Source of the DNA: Hyphococcus sp.
GTDB taxonomy: Bacteria > Pseudomonadota > Alphaproteobacteria > Caulobacterales > Parvularculaceae
Assembly: GCA_028281665.1 (NCBI GenBank)
Contig: JANQJK010000006.1
Span: 62,001-126,000, forward strand
Direction: 5' to 3'
DNA length: 64,000 bases
Shown: positions 9,818-19,311 of the stretch, piece by piece
Layout: each line of letters starts with the position of its first letter
Numbering within the stretch: the first letter of the stretch is position 1
Translations under genes and position numbers: made by a program
Notes under the pieces: model-generated
Databases searched by the model: none
What the model saw: only the letters and a program-made list of their open reading frames with translations
What the model was told of the DNA's origin: nothing

Positions 9818-10060
9818 ATGAGCGAAACAGAACCCAAGCAATTGCTTCACCTCGTTTTCGGCGGCGAACTCGAAAGCCCCGAGGAGTGCAATTTTCGCGA
9901 TCTGGACAATCTCGACATTGTCGGGATCTTTCCCGACTATGCGTCGGCGGAAAGAGCCTGGCGCGCAAAAGCGCAGCAAACCGTCGACAACGCCCATATG
10001 CGTTACTTCATCGTCCACATGCACAAGCTGCTGGACCCGGACGGCGACGGCAAATTCTAA
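9818..10060 (+). CDS. DUF4170 domain protein
   Basis: 80 aa; LLHLVFGGELESPEECNFRDLDNLDIVGIFPDYASAERAWRAKAQQTVDNAHMRYFIVHMHKLLDP. Confidence 0.85.
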   Translation: MSETEPKQLLHLVFGGELESPEECNFRDLDNLDIVGIFPDYASAERAWRAKAQQTVDNAHMRYFIVHMHKLLDPDGDGKF

Positions 10061-10944
10061 GGCGCCGGCGCGCGCGGCGCAGAATCGTTCGCCGGCTGCT
10101 CGTTCAGCGCCCGCGACGGCGGCGCAAACAGCACCGTCCAGACTTCCCGCCACGACCGCGCACGGTTTAGATCGCCGACAAAACGCGGCAGTTCCGAAAA
10201 CCAGACGACAAACGGATTAACGCTGTCAAAGTCCCGCTTCAGGCCGTATCGCGGCGTTTCCTCTTCCCGCTGATAGGTGCCGAACAGGCGGTCCCAGACG
10301 ATCAGTATGCCCCCGTAGTTTTTGTCGATGTATTTATCATCGCATCCATGATGAACCCGGTGGTTCGCCGGCGTGTTCAACACCGCGTCCAGGGGCCCGA
10401 GCTTTCCGATCAGTTCCGTGTGGATCCACGTCTGATAGGCCAGCACGACCAGAATGCCGAAGAAAATCAGGGCCGGCGGAAACCCGATAAAAACCAGCGG
10501 CAGGTGAACGATCGCCGAAACGACGCCTTCCAGCGGCCCGAATCGTATAGCCACGCTGATATTCATGTATCGCGAGGAATGATGGACGGCGTGCTGCGTC
10601 CACAGGATGCGGATCTGATGGGCGAAGCGATGCTCCCAATAATAGAAGAAGTCTGCGGCCAATACCGCCAGCAAGACGGTCCAGGCCGTGATCGGGAACG
10701 TCCATGTAACGAATTGCTCCGCAAGCAGAACATATACGGCATAGGCAAGCGACAGAACCAGGGCCTCAACAAGCAGATACGGGATCTGCGTTGAAATGCT
10801 GGCGATCATATCGAGGAACTCGCGCCAGCGGAGCGATCTCGTGAACAGCCCCTTTAAGATTTCGATCGCGAAGATCGCGCCGCCGATAACGAAAAAAGCG
10901 TCGTCAAAAGCGGCGCCGAACTGGCCGATGGATTCCGGGGTCAT
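10057..10944 (-). CDS. Sterol desaturase / fatty acid hydroxylase superfamily protein
   Basis: 295 aa; His motifs YWEHRFAHQIRILWTQHAVHHSSRYMN and NTPANHRVHHGCDDKYIDKNYGGILIVWDRLFGTYQ. Confidence 0.93.
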   Translation of the reverse strand: MTPESIGQFGAAFDDAFFVIGGAIFAIEILKGLFTRSLRWREFLDMIASISTQIPYLLVEALVLSLAYAVYVLLAEQFVTWTFPITAWTVLLAVLAADFFYYWEHRFAHQIRILWTQHAVHHSSRYMNISVAIRFGPLEGVVSAIVHLPLVFIGFPPALIFFGILVVLAYQTWIHTELIGKLGPLDAVLNTPANHRVHHGCDDKYIDKNYGGILIVWDRLFGTYQREEETPRYGLKRDFDSVNPFVVWFSELPRFVGDLNRARSWREVWTVLFAPPSRALNEQPANDSAPRAPAP

Positions 10945-11501
10945 GATGATGGTTCCTTGAGGCCGTGCGTAAGGGTGCGCCAGGCGAGACCGGCCGCCTG
11001 GGCCGGCGTCGTTTCGCCGGCTTTGACGCTTTCCCAGGCGGCGTAAAGCAGGTGATCGTAGGCCTGCGTGATCCAGGCCACCGGAACGGCCCTGTCAAAA
11101 ACGCCTTCCTCCTGAGCGGCTTTGACGACTTCCTGCGTTTCGCGAAGTTGCCGGTCAAATTCGGCGGCGATCTCCGGATCGTTTTCAAGAGGCTCGCGGG
11201 CCAGAAACCCGTGGCGGTCGCCGAGGGGAATCAACGCCTCAAGGCTCAGGCGAAGCGCGTCGCCCTGAGTCTGCGCGCCTTCGCACGCCGCGTCGACCGC
11301 TTCGTCCATTTCCCTGATCGCAAGTTGGGCAAGGGCGCGAACGAGATCGTCCCGGCCGGCGAAATGACGGTGCAGCGTGGCGCGGCCGACGCCGGCGCGC
11401 TCGGCAACTTCGGAAAGGGACGCGCCGGGGTTCTGGCTCAACACCGTATAGGCCGCTTCTATCAGCGCATCTTTGGCGGAGGGGCGTAGAGGTGATTGCA
11501 T
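10941..11501 (-). CDS. TetR/AcrR family transcriptional regulator
   Basis: Start set at ATG 11501 (MQSPLRPSAKDALIEAAYTVLSQNPGASLSEVAERAGVGRATLHRHFAGRDDLVRALA); ATGA overlap with downstream desaturase; ORF track start (11537) reads through the promoter/operator. Confidence 0.9.
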   Translation of the reverse strand: MQSPLRPSAKDALIEAAYTVLSQNPGASLSEVAERAGVGRATLHRHFAGRDDLVRALAQLAIREMDEAVDAACEGAQTQGDALRLSLEALIPLGDRHGFLAREPLENDPEIAAEFDRQLRETQEVVKAAQEEGVFDRAVPVAWITQAYDHLLYAAWESVKAGETTPAQAAGLAWRTLTHGLKEPSS

Positions 11502-11537
11502 GAGACATATATGTCTCATTTGGTATTCAAATGTCAA
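11501..11537 (-). promoter_or_regulatory. Promoter with perfect 18-bp palindromic operator for the TetR gene
   Basis: TGAGACATATATGTCTCA (11501..11518, perfect palindrome) overlaps the ATG and a -10-like CATATA; -35 TTGACA on minus strand at 11532..11537, about 18 bp spacer. Confidence 0.75.
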
Positions 11538-11594
11538 TAGCCGAAATTTACCCGCATTAGTTGTATTGGCGCACGCATAGGGCGAAAATCGTCA

Positions 11595-11626
11595 TGAATC
11601 CCGCATTTGGTAGATACGTATCAACG
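11595..11626 (+). repeat. 32-bp dispersed element, copy 1
   Basis: tgaatcccgcatttggtAgatacgtatcaacg; near-identical copy (1 mismatch) on the minus strand at 20739..20770. Confidence 0.85.
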
Positions 11627-11866
11627 CCCTCCCGGACGGCGGTATAGTTTCCCCGTGATGCAAAGACAGTTGATTCTCATCCCCGCGCCCTCGCCCGGAT
11701 CCGCGCGCCGCCTCAACGGAACCGCCGATAAACATCGTCGCTGCGTGCGAACGGCGTATGATGGGCGAATGAAAAACCATGGCGGCGAAAAAATGCGACG
11801 ACCCGAGCGTTCTGACCGAACGGCGCCCCCCGTGACCGTCGCCGGAGAAGCGCCCGGAGGAGCGCA

Positions 11867-12562
11867 ATGACCGCCGCGGCGTGGACGGCTGAGTATGCGG
11901 GCGCAAACGGGCGCCGGCGCGCGTGGCGTGAGCTAATGCTGGGCGACCACGGCGTATTGCGAAAACTCTACGACAACAGTCACGAAGTCGCCCCCGGCAA
12001 GCTGTGGCGCAGCTATCAACCCTCGCCGTCCGATCTGGAGCGCTGGAAAGCGCGCGGGGTGCGGACCGTCGTCAATCTGCGCGGCGACAAACCGAGCGGC
12101 TATCTGTTTCTCGAACAGGAAGCCTGCGCCCGGCTGGGCCTCGACCTTGTCGCCTTGCGCGCCTGGTCGCGCGAGGCGCCGCCCCGGGAATTCATCCATG
12201 CGGCGCGCGATCTCTTCAACCGGATCGAGTATCCCGCGCTCATCCATTGCAAGTCCGGCGCAGACCGCGCGGGGCTCATGGCGACGCTGTTCCTGTTTCT
12301 GCATGAGGGCCGCCCGCTCGACAAAGCCATGGAACAGCTGTCCTTCCGCTACGGCCATGTGCGTCAGGGCAAGACCGGCGTCATCGACGCCGCGTTTGAC
12401 GCCTACATGGCGCACGCGCGCGGGCGCGGCGTCGCGCTGGACGACGTTGACGCTTTTTTTGACTGGGTGGACGGGGCGTATGACCCGGCGCGGATCAAGC
12501 AGCAGTTTCGCGGTACGCTCTGGGGGCGGATCGTCTCAGATCTGGTGCTGCGCCGTGAATAA
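11867..12562 (+). CDS. Tyrosine/dual-specificity protein phosphatase family protein
   Basis: 231 aa; WRSYQPSPSDLERWKARGVRTVVNLRGD...YPALIHCKSGADRAGLMATLFLF (HCxxGxxR signature). Confidence 0.9.
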   Translation: MTAAAWTAEYAGANGRRRAWRELMLGDHGVLRKLYDNSHEVAPGKLWRSYQPSPSDLERWKARGVRTVVNLRGDKPSGYLFLEQEACARLGLDLVALRAWSREAPPREFIHAARDLFNRIEYPALIHCKSGADRAGLMATLFLFLHEGRPLDKAMEQLSFRYGHVRQGKTGVIDAAFDAYMAHARGRGVALDDVDAFFDWVDGAYDPARIKQQFRGTLWGRIVSDLVLRRE

Positions 12563-12564
12563 GG

Positions 12565-14343
12565 TCAGGCGAACTGCAATTCCGCATGGCGCGCATAGAC
12601 CCCGCCTTTGGCGAGCAGATCGTCATGGCGGCCCGTTTCAACGATACGGCCATCTTCCATTACGAAGATCACGTCGGCGTCTTTTACCGTCGACAAACGG
12701 TGCGCGATCACCAGCGTTGTGCGATTCTGCATGAGCGTGCGGATGGTTTCCTGTATGCGCGCCTCGTTTTCCGCATCGAGCGCCGATGTCGCCTCGTCGA
12801 GGAGAAGGATTGGCGCGTCTTTCAAAAACGCGCGAGCCAATGCAAGGCGCTGGCGCTGGCCGCCGGAGAGAATGGCGCCGCCCTCGCCCAGCGGCGTGTC
12901 GAAACCGCCGGGCAGGGATCCGATAAAGTCGCTCGCGGCAGCGGCCTCGGCCGCGGCCACGATCTCTTTTCGGCTTGCCCCGGGCCGGCCGAAGGCGATG
13001 TTTTCAAGCGCCGACATGTTGAAGATCACCGCCTCCTGGCTGACAAGCGCCATGCGGGCCCGCAAGGAGTTCAGCGTCACCGCCGATATGTCATGACCAT
13101 CAATCAGTATGCGCCCGTTACTCGCCTCATAGAGGCGCGGCAGAAGGTTTATCAGCGTGGTCTTGCCGGCCCCCGACGGCCCGACCAGCGCCGCCGTCGC
13201 GCCGGCCGGTATGTCCATATCGATGTCGCTGACCGCGGGACTGCCGTCGGAATAGGAAAAGGAAACGCCTTCGTATCTGATCGCCCCCGGCCCGGCCGAA
13301 AGCTCCGCGGCCCCTTCCCGGACAACGATAGCCGGTCGCGCGTCGATCAGCGTCAGCATGCGTTCGAAGGCGGCAAAGCCTTCCTGCGCCACCGCATTCA
13401 ACGTGCCGAGGCCCCGCGCCGGCTGCGAGAGCAACAGCAATGCGATGATGAAGCCGACAAACTCGGATGTCGACAAAGCGCCGGCCGCGATGCGCATGGC
13501 GACAATCGCAACCACAATCGCCAGGGCGACCGAGCCGGCAAAGAAAATCACCGGCTCATTGGCGCCGCGCGTAAACGCCATCTTCTTCAGCAGCGAGAGC
13601 CGCTCCTCGAAGGCGCCGGCGGCCCGCGCACGCTCCAGCGGTTCAATCTGGTAGGTCTTGACCATGCGGGCGCCGGCGATGCTTTCGCCGACAAGCCCGG
13701 TGATCACGCCGGCCTGCGCCTGCGCGCCGGCGGATGTTCGCCGCAGTATTTTCCCGATCCGCGCGACCGGCAGGCCAATTAATGGGTACACGAATAAAAT
13801 AACGAGAAACAAAATCCAGTCGTAGAAGATCATCATGGCGCAAAGGCCCGCAAACGTCAGAAGGTCTCGGACGGCGTTTGAAACACGCTGCAAGGTTTCG
13901 CGCAAAACCGCGGCGTCATTGGTGAAGCGCGACACAAGCTGACCGGAGTCCTCCGCTTGCAACTGCCCGAAATCGAGCGCCGTCATGCGTTCAAACATGT
14001 CGTTTTGAAGGTCTCTCAGGGTCGACAGCGCCGCTGTCGCCGAAAGGCGCGTCTGGGCGTATTGCGCAAGGGCGTTCGCGGCGCCAAGGCCGATCACAAG
14101 GAGCGGACCAAGCATCAGCACCTGATCAAGACTTGGCGAATACCGCTCGCTGTCGCCGGAAAGACCGGCGTTAATCCACTCGACGCCGGCGGGAATGGCG
14201 CTCGCGGACGCCGCATAAACCGCCATCGCAAACAATGCGAGAATCAGCCGCGTCCAGTAGCGCGAAAGATAGTCGCGCCAGAGCCTCGCCGCGAGCGCCC
14301 CGGTCGCAGCGGCCGGGCCCGGTTCAGTCGCCGTTTGCGTCAC
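12565..14343 (-). CDS. ABC transporter ATP-binding protein/permease (MsbA-like)
   Basis: 592 aa; Walker A GPSGAGKTTL, LSGGQRQRLALARAFLKDAPILLLDEATSALD; next to lipid A genes. Confidence 0.9.
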   Translation of the reverse strand: MTQTATEPGPAAATGALAARLWRDYLSRYWTRLILALFAMAVYAASASAIPAGVEWINAGLSGDSERYSPSLDQVLMLGPLLVIGLGAANALAQYAQTRLSATAALSTLRDLQNDMFERMTALDFGQLQAEDSGQLVSRFTNDAAVLRETLQRVSNAVRDLLTFAGLCAMMIFYDWILFLVILFVYPLIGLPVARIGKILRRTSAGAQAQAGVITGLVGESIAGARMVKTYQIEPLERARAAGAFEERLSLLKKMAFTRGANEPVIFFAGSVALAIVVAIVAMRIAAGALSTSEFVGFIIALLLLSQPARGLGTLNAVAQEGFAAFERMLTLIDARPAIVVREGAAELSAGPGAIRYEGVSFSYSDGSPAVSDIDMDIPAGATAALVGPSGAGKTTLINLLPRLYEASNGRILIDGHDISAVTLNSLRARMALVSQEAVIFNMSALENIAFGRPGASRKEIVAAAEAAAASDFIGSLPGGFDTPLGEGGAILSGGQRQRLALARAFLKDAPILLLDEATSALDAENEARIQETIRTLMQNRTTLVIAHRLSTVKDADVIFVMEDGRIVETGRHDDLLAKGGVYARHAELQFA

Positions 14344-14438
14344 TTCGTCCCCATTTCATTGCGCCGCCATTGTCACGATGCTCGGGCCGCAAGGCAACCT
14401 ATTGACCAATCAGAAGAAATGATGAACGCCCCTTGCCA

Positions 14439-15164
14439 ATGTTTAAGTCGTTTCTGAAATCGCGCGCAGCCGCTTCTGTGGCGTCTCAACTGGGCGCGCT
14501 ATATCTGCGCCTGCTTGACGCGACATCGCGCAAGACGATTGTCGGGCGCGACCGTTTCGATGACGCGCAAGCGCGCGGGCGCGGCGTCATCCTGGTATTC
14601 TGGCATAGCCGTCTTATCCTCGCGCCCTTCGTTCGACGCGAGACCGACGCCACCATCAACATGCTCGTTTCAAACCATCGCGATGGAGAACTGATTACGA
14701 AAGCGGTCAGCGGATTCGGCGTCAGGTTCATCCGGGGCTCGTCGGCCAATCTGAACAAACCGGGCGCGGCAAAACACGGCGCGTCGGCGGTCGCGCAAAT
14801 GCTCGCCGCCCTGGAAAAGGGTGAAGTCGTCGCGATCACCCCGGACGGACCGCGCGGGCCGGCGGAGGTGCTTCAGGCCGGCGCGATCAGGCTGGCGCAA
14901 CGATCCGGCGCAACGATCCTTCCGGCCGGCGCATCGTCCTCGCGCGGACGACGCCTCAAAAGCTGGGACCGATTTCTGCTGGCAACGCCCTTTGCCCGTT
15001 TTTATTATGTTGCAGGCGAGCCCATGACTGTTCCAGAAGATGCCGACGCGGAAACCATCGAGAGCCTGAGGGCCGAGATGCAATCGCGCTTGACCGGGGC
15101 GACGAGTACGGCGGACGAGATGGCCGGCATGACGAAACCGAACATGCGCAGCAGCAATACATGA
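14439..15164 (+). CDS. Lysophospholipid acyltransferase family protein (DUF374-like)
   Basis: LVFWHSRLILAPF...MLVSNHRDGELITKAVSGFGVRFIRGSS...VAITPDGPRGPAEVLQAGAIRLAQRSGATILPAG; start 14433 or 14439. Confidence 0.88.
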   Translation: MFKSFLKSRAAASVASQLGALYLRLLDATSRKTIVGRDRFDDAQARGRGVILVFWHSRLILAPFVRRETDATINMLVSNHRDGELITKAVSGFGVRFIRGSSANLNKPGAAKHGASAVAQMLAALEKGEVVAITPDGPRGPAEVLQAGAIRLAQRSGATILPAGASSSRGRRLKSWDRFLLATPFARFYYVAGEPMTVPEDADAETIESLRAEMQSRLTGATSTADEMAGMTKPNMRSSNT

Positions 15165-16456
15165 CGACGATGCGAGAACCGTTGGGCCTGAAGATCTACC
15201 GCGCCGCGAGCCGCGCCGCCGAGCCCGTTGCGAGCATTGCGCTCAAGCGACGGTTGCGCGCCGGCAAGGAAAGCGCGGACCGGATCGGCGAACGGCGCGG
15301 CGTTGCAACAATCGAGCGTCCGCAAGGCAAGCTCGTCTGGATACACGGGGCCAGCGTTGGCGAATCCCTTTCGGTTTTGCCGCTTCTGGAAAGCCTGAAA
15401 GCGCAGATGCCCGATGCGCGTTTTCTGGCGACTACCGGCACGACAACATCGGCGGCGCTGATGGCCGAGCGCCTGCCCGAAGACGCCATGCATCAGTTCA
15501 TTCCGCTCGATCATCCGGATTTCGTGCGCTCCTTTCTCGACCACTGGCGCCCGGACGCAGCCATATTCGTGGAGTCCGAGTTCTGGCCGAACCTCATCCT
15601 TCAGGCGCGCAAAGCGACGCCGTTTATGGCGCTCATCAACGGTCGCATGTCGCCAAAGTCCTTCAGCGACTGGCAAAGCCAGCCGAACGCTATTCGCTTC
15701 ATCCTGTCGTCATTCGATCTTATCCTTGGACAAGACCGGAAAAACGCCGACCGCCTCAAAACGCTTTCAGGGCGCGAGGCAGGCATGTTCGGCAATCTGA
15801 AAAATGCGGCGGCGCCCCTGCCTGCTGACAGTGGCGACGCGGAACAACTGCAAGACTGGATTGGCGGGCGAACCCGCTGGCTTGCCGCCAGCACCCATCC
15901 GGGCGAAGAAGAAATCATCGTCGCCGCGCACCAACAGCTCGTTAAAGAGTATCCCGATCTCCTCACGATTATCGCGCCGCGCCACCCGGAACGGGGCGAA
16001 GACGTCGGCGCACTTGCGGAAAAGGCGGGCGCGGCGCCGGCCATGCGCTCGCGCGGCGACGCAATTTCAGCGGATACGCAGTTCTATATCGCGGACACGC
16101 TTGGAGAACTCGGTCTGTTCTATCGCCTGAGCGACATCGCATTTGTCGGCGGCAGCATTACGCCCAAAGGCGGCCACAACCCGTTGGAGCCGGCGCGGCT
16201 GGGCGCCTCGATCTTGCACGGCCCCGAAACGTTCAACTTCGTCGAAACCTACGCCGAGATGCGCAACGCCGGCGGCGCGGCTCTCGTTCGAAACGATCGT
16301 GAAATGGCGTCCGCGGTCAGGCGGTTGTTCAACGATGCAAAAACGCGCCGCGCGATGGCCGACGCCGCGCAGGGAACAGCGGAAGAAAACGCCGAGCGCA
16401 CGCTTCGCGATATTACGCAGCAACTGCTGGACAAAATGACGGAAGCCGCGACGTAA
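15161..16456 (+). CDS. waaA: 3-deoxy-D-manno-octulosonic acid transferase
   Basis: 431 aa; VWIHGASVGESLSVLPLLESL, FVESEFWPNLI, ASTHPGEEEIIVAAH, GGSITPKGGHNPLEPA. Confidence 0.95.
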   Translation: MTTMREPLGLKIYRAASRAAEPVASIALKRRLRAGKESADRIGERRGVATIERPQGKLVWIHGASVGESLSVLPLLESLKAQMPDARFLATTGTTTSAALMAERLPEDAMHQFIPLDHPDFVRSFLDHWRPDAAIFVESEFWPNLILQARKATPFMALINGRMSPKSFSDWQSQPNAIRFILSSFDLILGQDRKNADRLKTLSGREAGMFGNLKNAAAPLPADSGDAEQLQDWIGGRTRWLAASTHPGEEEIIVAAHQQLVKEYPDLLTIIAPRHPERGEDVGALAEKAGAAPAMRSRGDAISADTQFYIADTLGELGLFYRLSDIAFVGGSITPKGGHNPLEPARLGASILHGPETFNFVETYAEMRNAGGAALVRNDREMASAVRRLFNDAKTRRAMADAAQGTAEENAERTLRDITQQLLDKMTEAAT

Positions 16457-16458
16457 CG

Positions 16459-17439
16459 ATGGCTGGCGAACCATGGTTCTGGCGAGATGATAGCATTGCG
16501 GCGCAAGCCGTCAGCACAGCGCTTGCGCCCCTCGCGTTTGTTTATGCGGGAGCATCCGCCGTGCGAAGACAACTCGCAACGCCCTGGCGCGCGCCGGCGC
16601 CGGTTATTTGCGTCGGCAATGCGTCGGTCGGCGGCGTCGGCAAAACGCCGTTCGCCCTGATGCTCGGGCAAATGCTGATTGACGCCGGCTACGCGCCGCA
16701 ATTCCTGTCGCGCGGGTATGGGCGCCGAACGAAGGAGACCATGCGCGTTAATCCTGATACGCACCATGCCGTTGACGTCGGCGACGAGCCGCTGTTGCTG
16801 GCAGGCCTGGCGCCCACATGGGTGAGCAGAACGAAACGTCGCGGCGCGGAAGCAATGGTCGCCTCCGGCGCCGACATCATCATCATGGATGACGGCTTTC
16901 AGAACCCGACGATCGAAAAAGACTTCTCGATTTTGCTGATCGACGACCGGCAACGCCGGAGCAACGGCATGATATTCCCCGCCGGCCCCATGCGAGAGCG
17001 ACTTGAGGACGCGCAAAAGCGAGCCGACGCCATTGTCGAAGTCACAACCAAGCCCGGGGTGGAAACCGCCGAAGCGGCTGTCAATTTTACCGCATGGCTT
17101 GAGGCGGCGCCCGCGACAGAAGGGCGAAGAGTGCTTGCCTTTTGCGGCATTGCAAACCCCCGCCGGTTCTTTGACATGCTGGAAGCCCATGACTTTGAAC
17201 TCGCCGATACGGTCGCCTTTCCCGATCATTATCAGTTCACGAAGAAAAATATCGACTCGCTTGCAGCACGCGCACGCAAGCTGAACGCCGAGCTTATGAC
17301 GACGGAAAAGGACTGGGTGCGCATAAGCCGTGACCAGCGCGACGCGGTGAAAACGCTGCCGGTGCGCATGCGCGCCTCGGATCCCGAAGGATTGACTTCG
17401 TCTGTCCTCGCCGCCGTTGAAAAACATCGCGGAAACTGA
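16459..17439 (+). CDS. lpxK: Tetraacyldisaccharide 4'-kinase
   Basis: 326 aa; VICVGNASVGGVGKTPFALML, FLSRGYGRRTKE, VGDEPLLLA, IIMDDGFQNP. Confidence 0.95.
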   Translation: MAGEPWFWRDDSIAAQAVSTALAPLAFVYAGASAVRRQLATPWRAPAPVICVGNASVGGVGKTPFALMLGQMLIDAGYAPQFLSRGYGRRTKETMRVNPDTHHAVDVGDEPLLLAGLAPTWVSRTKRRGAEAMVASGADIIIMDDGFQNPTIEKDFSILLIDDRQRRSNGMIFPAGPMRERLEDAQKRADAIVEVTTKPGVETAEAAVNFTAWLEAAPATEGRRVLAFCGIANPRRFFDMLEAHDFELADTVAFPDHYQFTKKNIDSLAARARKLNAELMTTEKDWVRISRDQRDAVKTLPVRMRASDPEGLTSSVLAAVEKHRGN

Positions 17440-17441
17440 CG

Positions 17442-18386
17442 ATGGAAGGCAATCTCGACCCGTCGATAGATTTGCCTGAGCGGCGCAGCGACCGACCGGT
17501 GACGATTGGACACCGCGTCGAGTACCTGTTCGTTGCGGGGATGATGGCTTTTTTTCGCCTCTTCCCCGTAGACACGGCGTCGGGTTTTGCAGGTCGCGCA
17601 CTGCGCAATATCGGCCCGTTGCTGCGACCGATTTCCAGGCGCGGCGAAGACAATCTCCGGCTCATCTTTCCCGATTGGCCGGAAAACAAAGTCCGGGAAA
17701 CCATCGCTGACGTCTGGGAAAATATCGGCCGGACCGCGGCGGAATACGCCCATCTCGACAAATTCTCCGTAGACGGACCGAATGCGAGGATAACGGCGTC
17801 CGGCGTCGACGACATTCTGCATGTATTTGAAAATCCGGGACGGGCTGTCTTCGTCAGCGGACATTTCGCAAACTGGGAAATCTCCGGCATCACGGCCAAT
17901 CAAATGGGCATGAAGTTTGGCGTCATCTACCGCGCCCTCAACAATCCGCTGGTCGATGAACTCATCATCGCCAAGCGCGCCGCCGTTACGACGCGCCGGC
18001 AGATACCGAAAGGCGCAGCAGGCGCGCGGCCGCTCGTTGACCTGTTAAAGGACGACTGCTGTATCGCCTTTCTCGCCGATCAGAAACTCAACACCGGCGG
18101 CATCAGGATTCCTTTCATGGGGCACATGGCCATGACGGCGCCGGCGGCGGCGCGCATCGCCGTGCGATTCAAGCTGCCCGTCATTCCCATATCTACCGAA
18201 CGCTTGAACGGCGCCCGCTTTCGCGTGACGACGCATCCGCCGATTGAGTTTCAGCCCGGCGGCGATCTCGTCGCCGATGTCGAAGCGCTCACCATCAAGA
18301 TCAACGAGGCGCTGGAGCGCGACATTCGCGCGCGACCGGGACAATGGCTGTGGCTGCACCGGCGCTGGCCGAGGCAGCCGCGATAA
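17442..18386 (+). CDS. Lipid A biosynthesis (KDO2-lipid A) acyltransferase family
   Basis: 314 aa; VFVSGHFANWEIS, CCIAFLADQKLNTGGIRIPFMGHMAMTAPAAARIA, QWLWLHRRWP. Confidence 0.93.
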   Translation: MEGNLDPSIDLPERRSDRPVTIGHRVEYLFVAGMMAFFRLFPVDTASGFAGRALRNIGPLLRPISRRGEDNLRLIFPDWPENKVRETIADVWENIGRTAAEYAHLDKFSVDGPNARITASGVDDILHVFENPGRAVFVSGHFANWEISGITANQMGMKFGVIYRALNNPLVDELIIAKRAAVTTRRQIPKGAAGARPLVDLLKDDCCIAFLADQKLNTGGIRIPFMGHMAMTAPAAARIAVRFKLPVIPISTERLNGARFRVTTHPPIEFQPGGDLVADVEALTIKINEALERDIRARPGQWLWLHRRWPRQPR

Positions 18387-18408
18387 TTACTCCGTAGCGG
18401 CGAAAAGC

Positions 18409-18888
18409 CTAGCCATCGCCTTCTTTCATCTGCGATTGCATGTACCGCTCTTCTCCGATTTTCTCGATCAGGCCGAGCTGTGTTTCCAGATAGTCGATAT
18501 GTTCTTCTTCGGATTCCAGAATGCGCTCAAAAATCTCGCGGCTCACATAATCCTTGACGGATTCGCAGTACTCAATGCCTTCCTTGTAAACAGGATGCGC
18601 GCGCACCTCCGCCTTCAGATCGGCTTCAAGACATTCCTTGACCGTTTCGCCGATGAACAGCTTGTCGAGGTCCTGGAGGTTCGGCAGCCCTTCGAGAAAA
18701 AGAATGCGCTCGATCAGCTCGTCCGCATGCTTCATTTCATCGATCGACTCTTCATACTCGGTTTTCGCGAGGCGTTTGAAACCCCAGTCCTTGAACATGC
18801 GCGCGTGCAGAAAATACTGATTGACTGTCGTCAGCTCCAGCTTCAACGCCTTGTTAAGATAATCGATGACTTTTTGGTCGCCTTTCAC
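18409..18888 (-). CDS. bfr: Bacterioferritin
   Basis: 159 aa; [74 protein letters not shown]. Confidence 0.97.
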   Translation of the reverse strand: MKGDQKVIDYLNKALKLELTTVNQYFLHARMFKDWGFKRLAKTEYEESIDEMKHADELIERILFLEGLPNLQDLDKLFIGETVKECLEADLKAEVRAHPVYKEGIEYCESVKDYVSREIFERILESEEEHIDYLETQLGLIEKIGEERYMQSQMKEGDG

Positions 18889-19025
18889 CGCGAGGATCTC
18901 CTTTTCGAATCAATGGCGCAAAAGATAGCGGGGCCGATACCTTGCACAAGGACTATCGTTGCAACCGCGTCGCAGTTGCGCACAAATTTTTGCAAACGAA
19001 AATCAACCGCGAAAAAAGCCGGGTC

Positions 19026-19220
19026 TTATTCAGCGGCAACTTTCTGCACGCCGGAATTGAGAGATCGGGACTGCTCAATGATCTGCGCAACGTCGGTGAG
19101 GCATTTCCCGCATTGAGGCCGCCTGCCGCAACGGCGGAACACGTCGGCGACGGATCGCGCGTCGCCGCTGGCGGCCGCCAGATCCCTGTCGCGCAGTGCG
19201 TTGCAGATGCAGATGTACAT
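19026..19220 (-). CDS. bfd: Bacterioferritin-associated ferredoxin-like (2Fe-2S) protein
   Basis: 64 aa; MYICICNALRDRDL...CGRRPQCGKC cysteine pattern; next to bfr. Confidence 0.88.
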   Translation of the reverse strand: MYICICNALRDRDLAAASGDARSVADVFRRCGRRPQCGKCLTDVAQIIEQSRSLNSGVQKVAAE

Positions 19221-19311
19221 TTTTTGCCAGCAATCCCGATAGGCGGCGAAGCGCCGCCGCTCAACGGAATAAACATGGGCCAGTTAAGAATGATTGTCAA
19301 TAGCAGGGCGC

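Noticed and set aside
11607-11870. 87-aa ORF and its MVDTYQR counterpart at 20555..20758
   Set aside because: The shared peptide comes only from the 32-bp DNA element; the rest of the two ORFs is unrelated, so a regulatory element is the better explanation.
18889-19025. Fur/Irr-type iron box upstream of bfr or bfd
   Set aside because: Searched by eye for an Irr ICE-like or Fur-like palindrome; none convincing.
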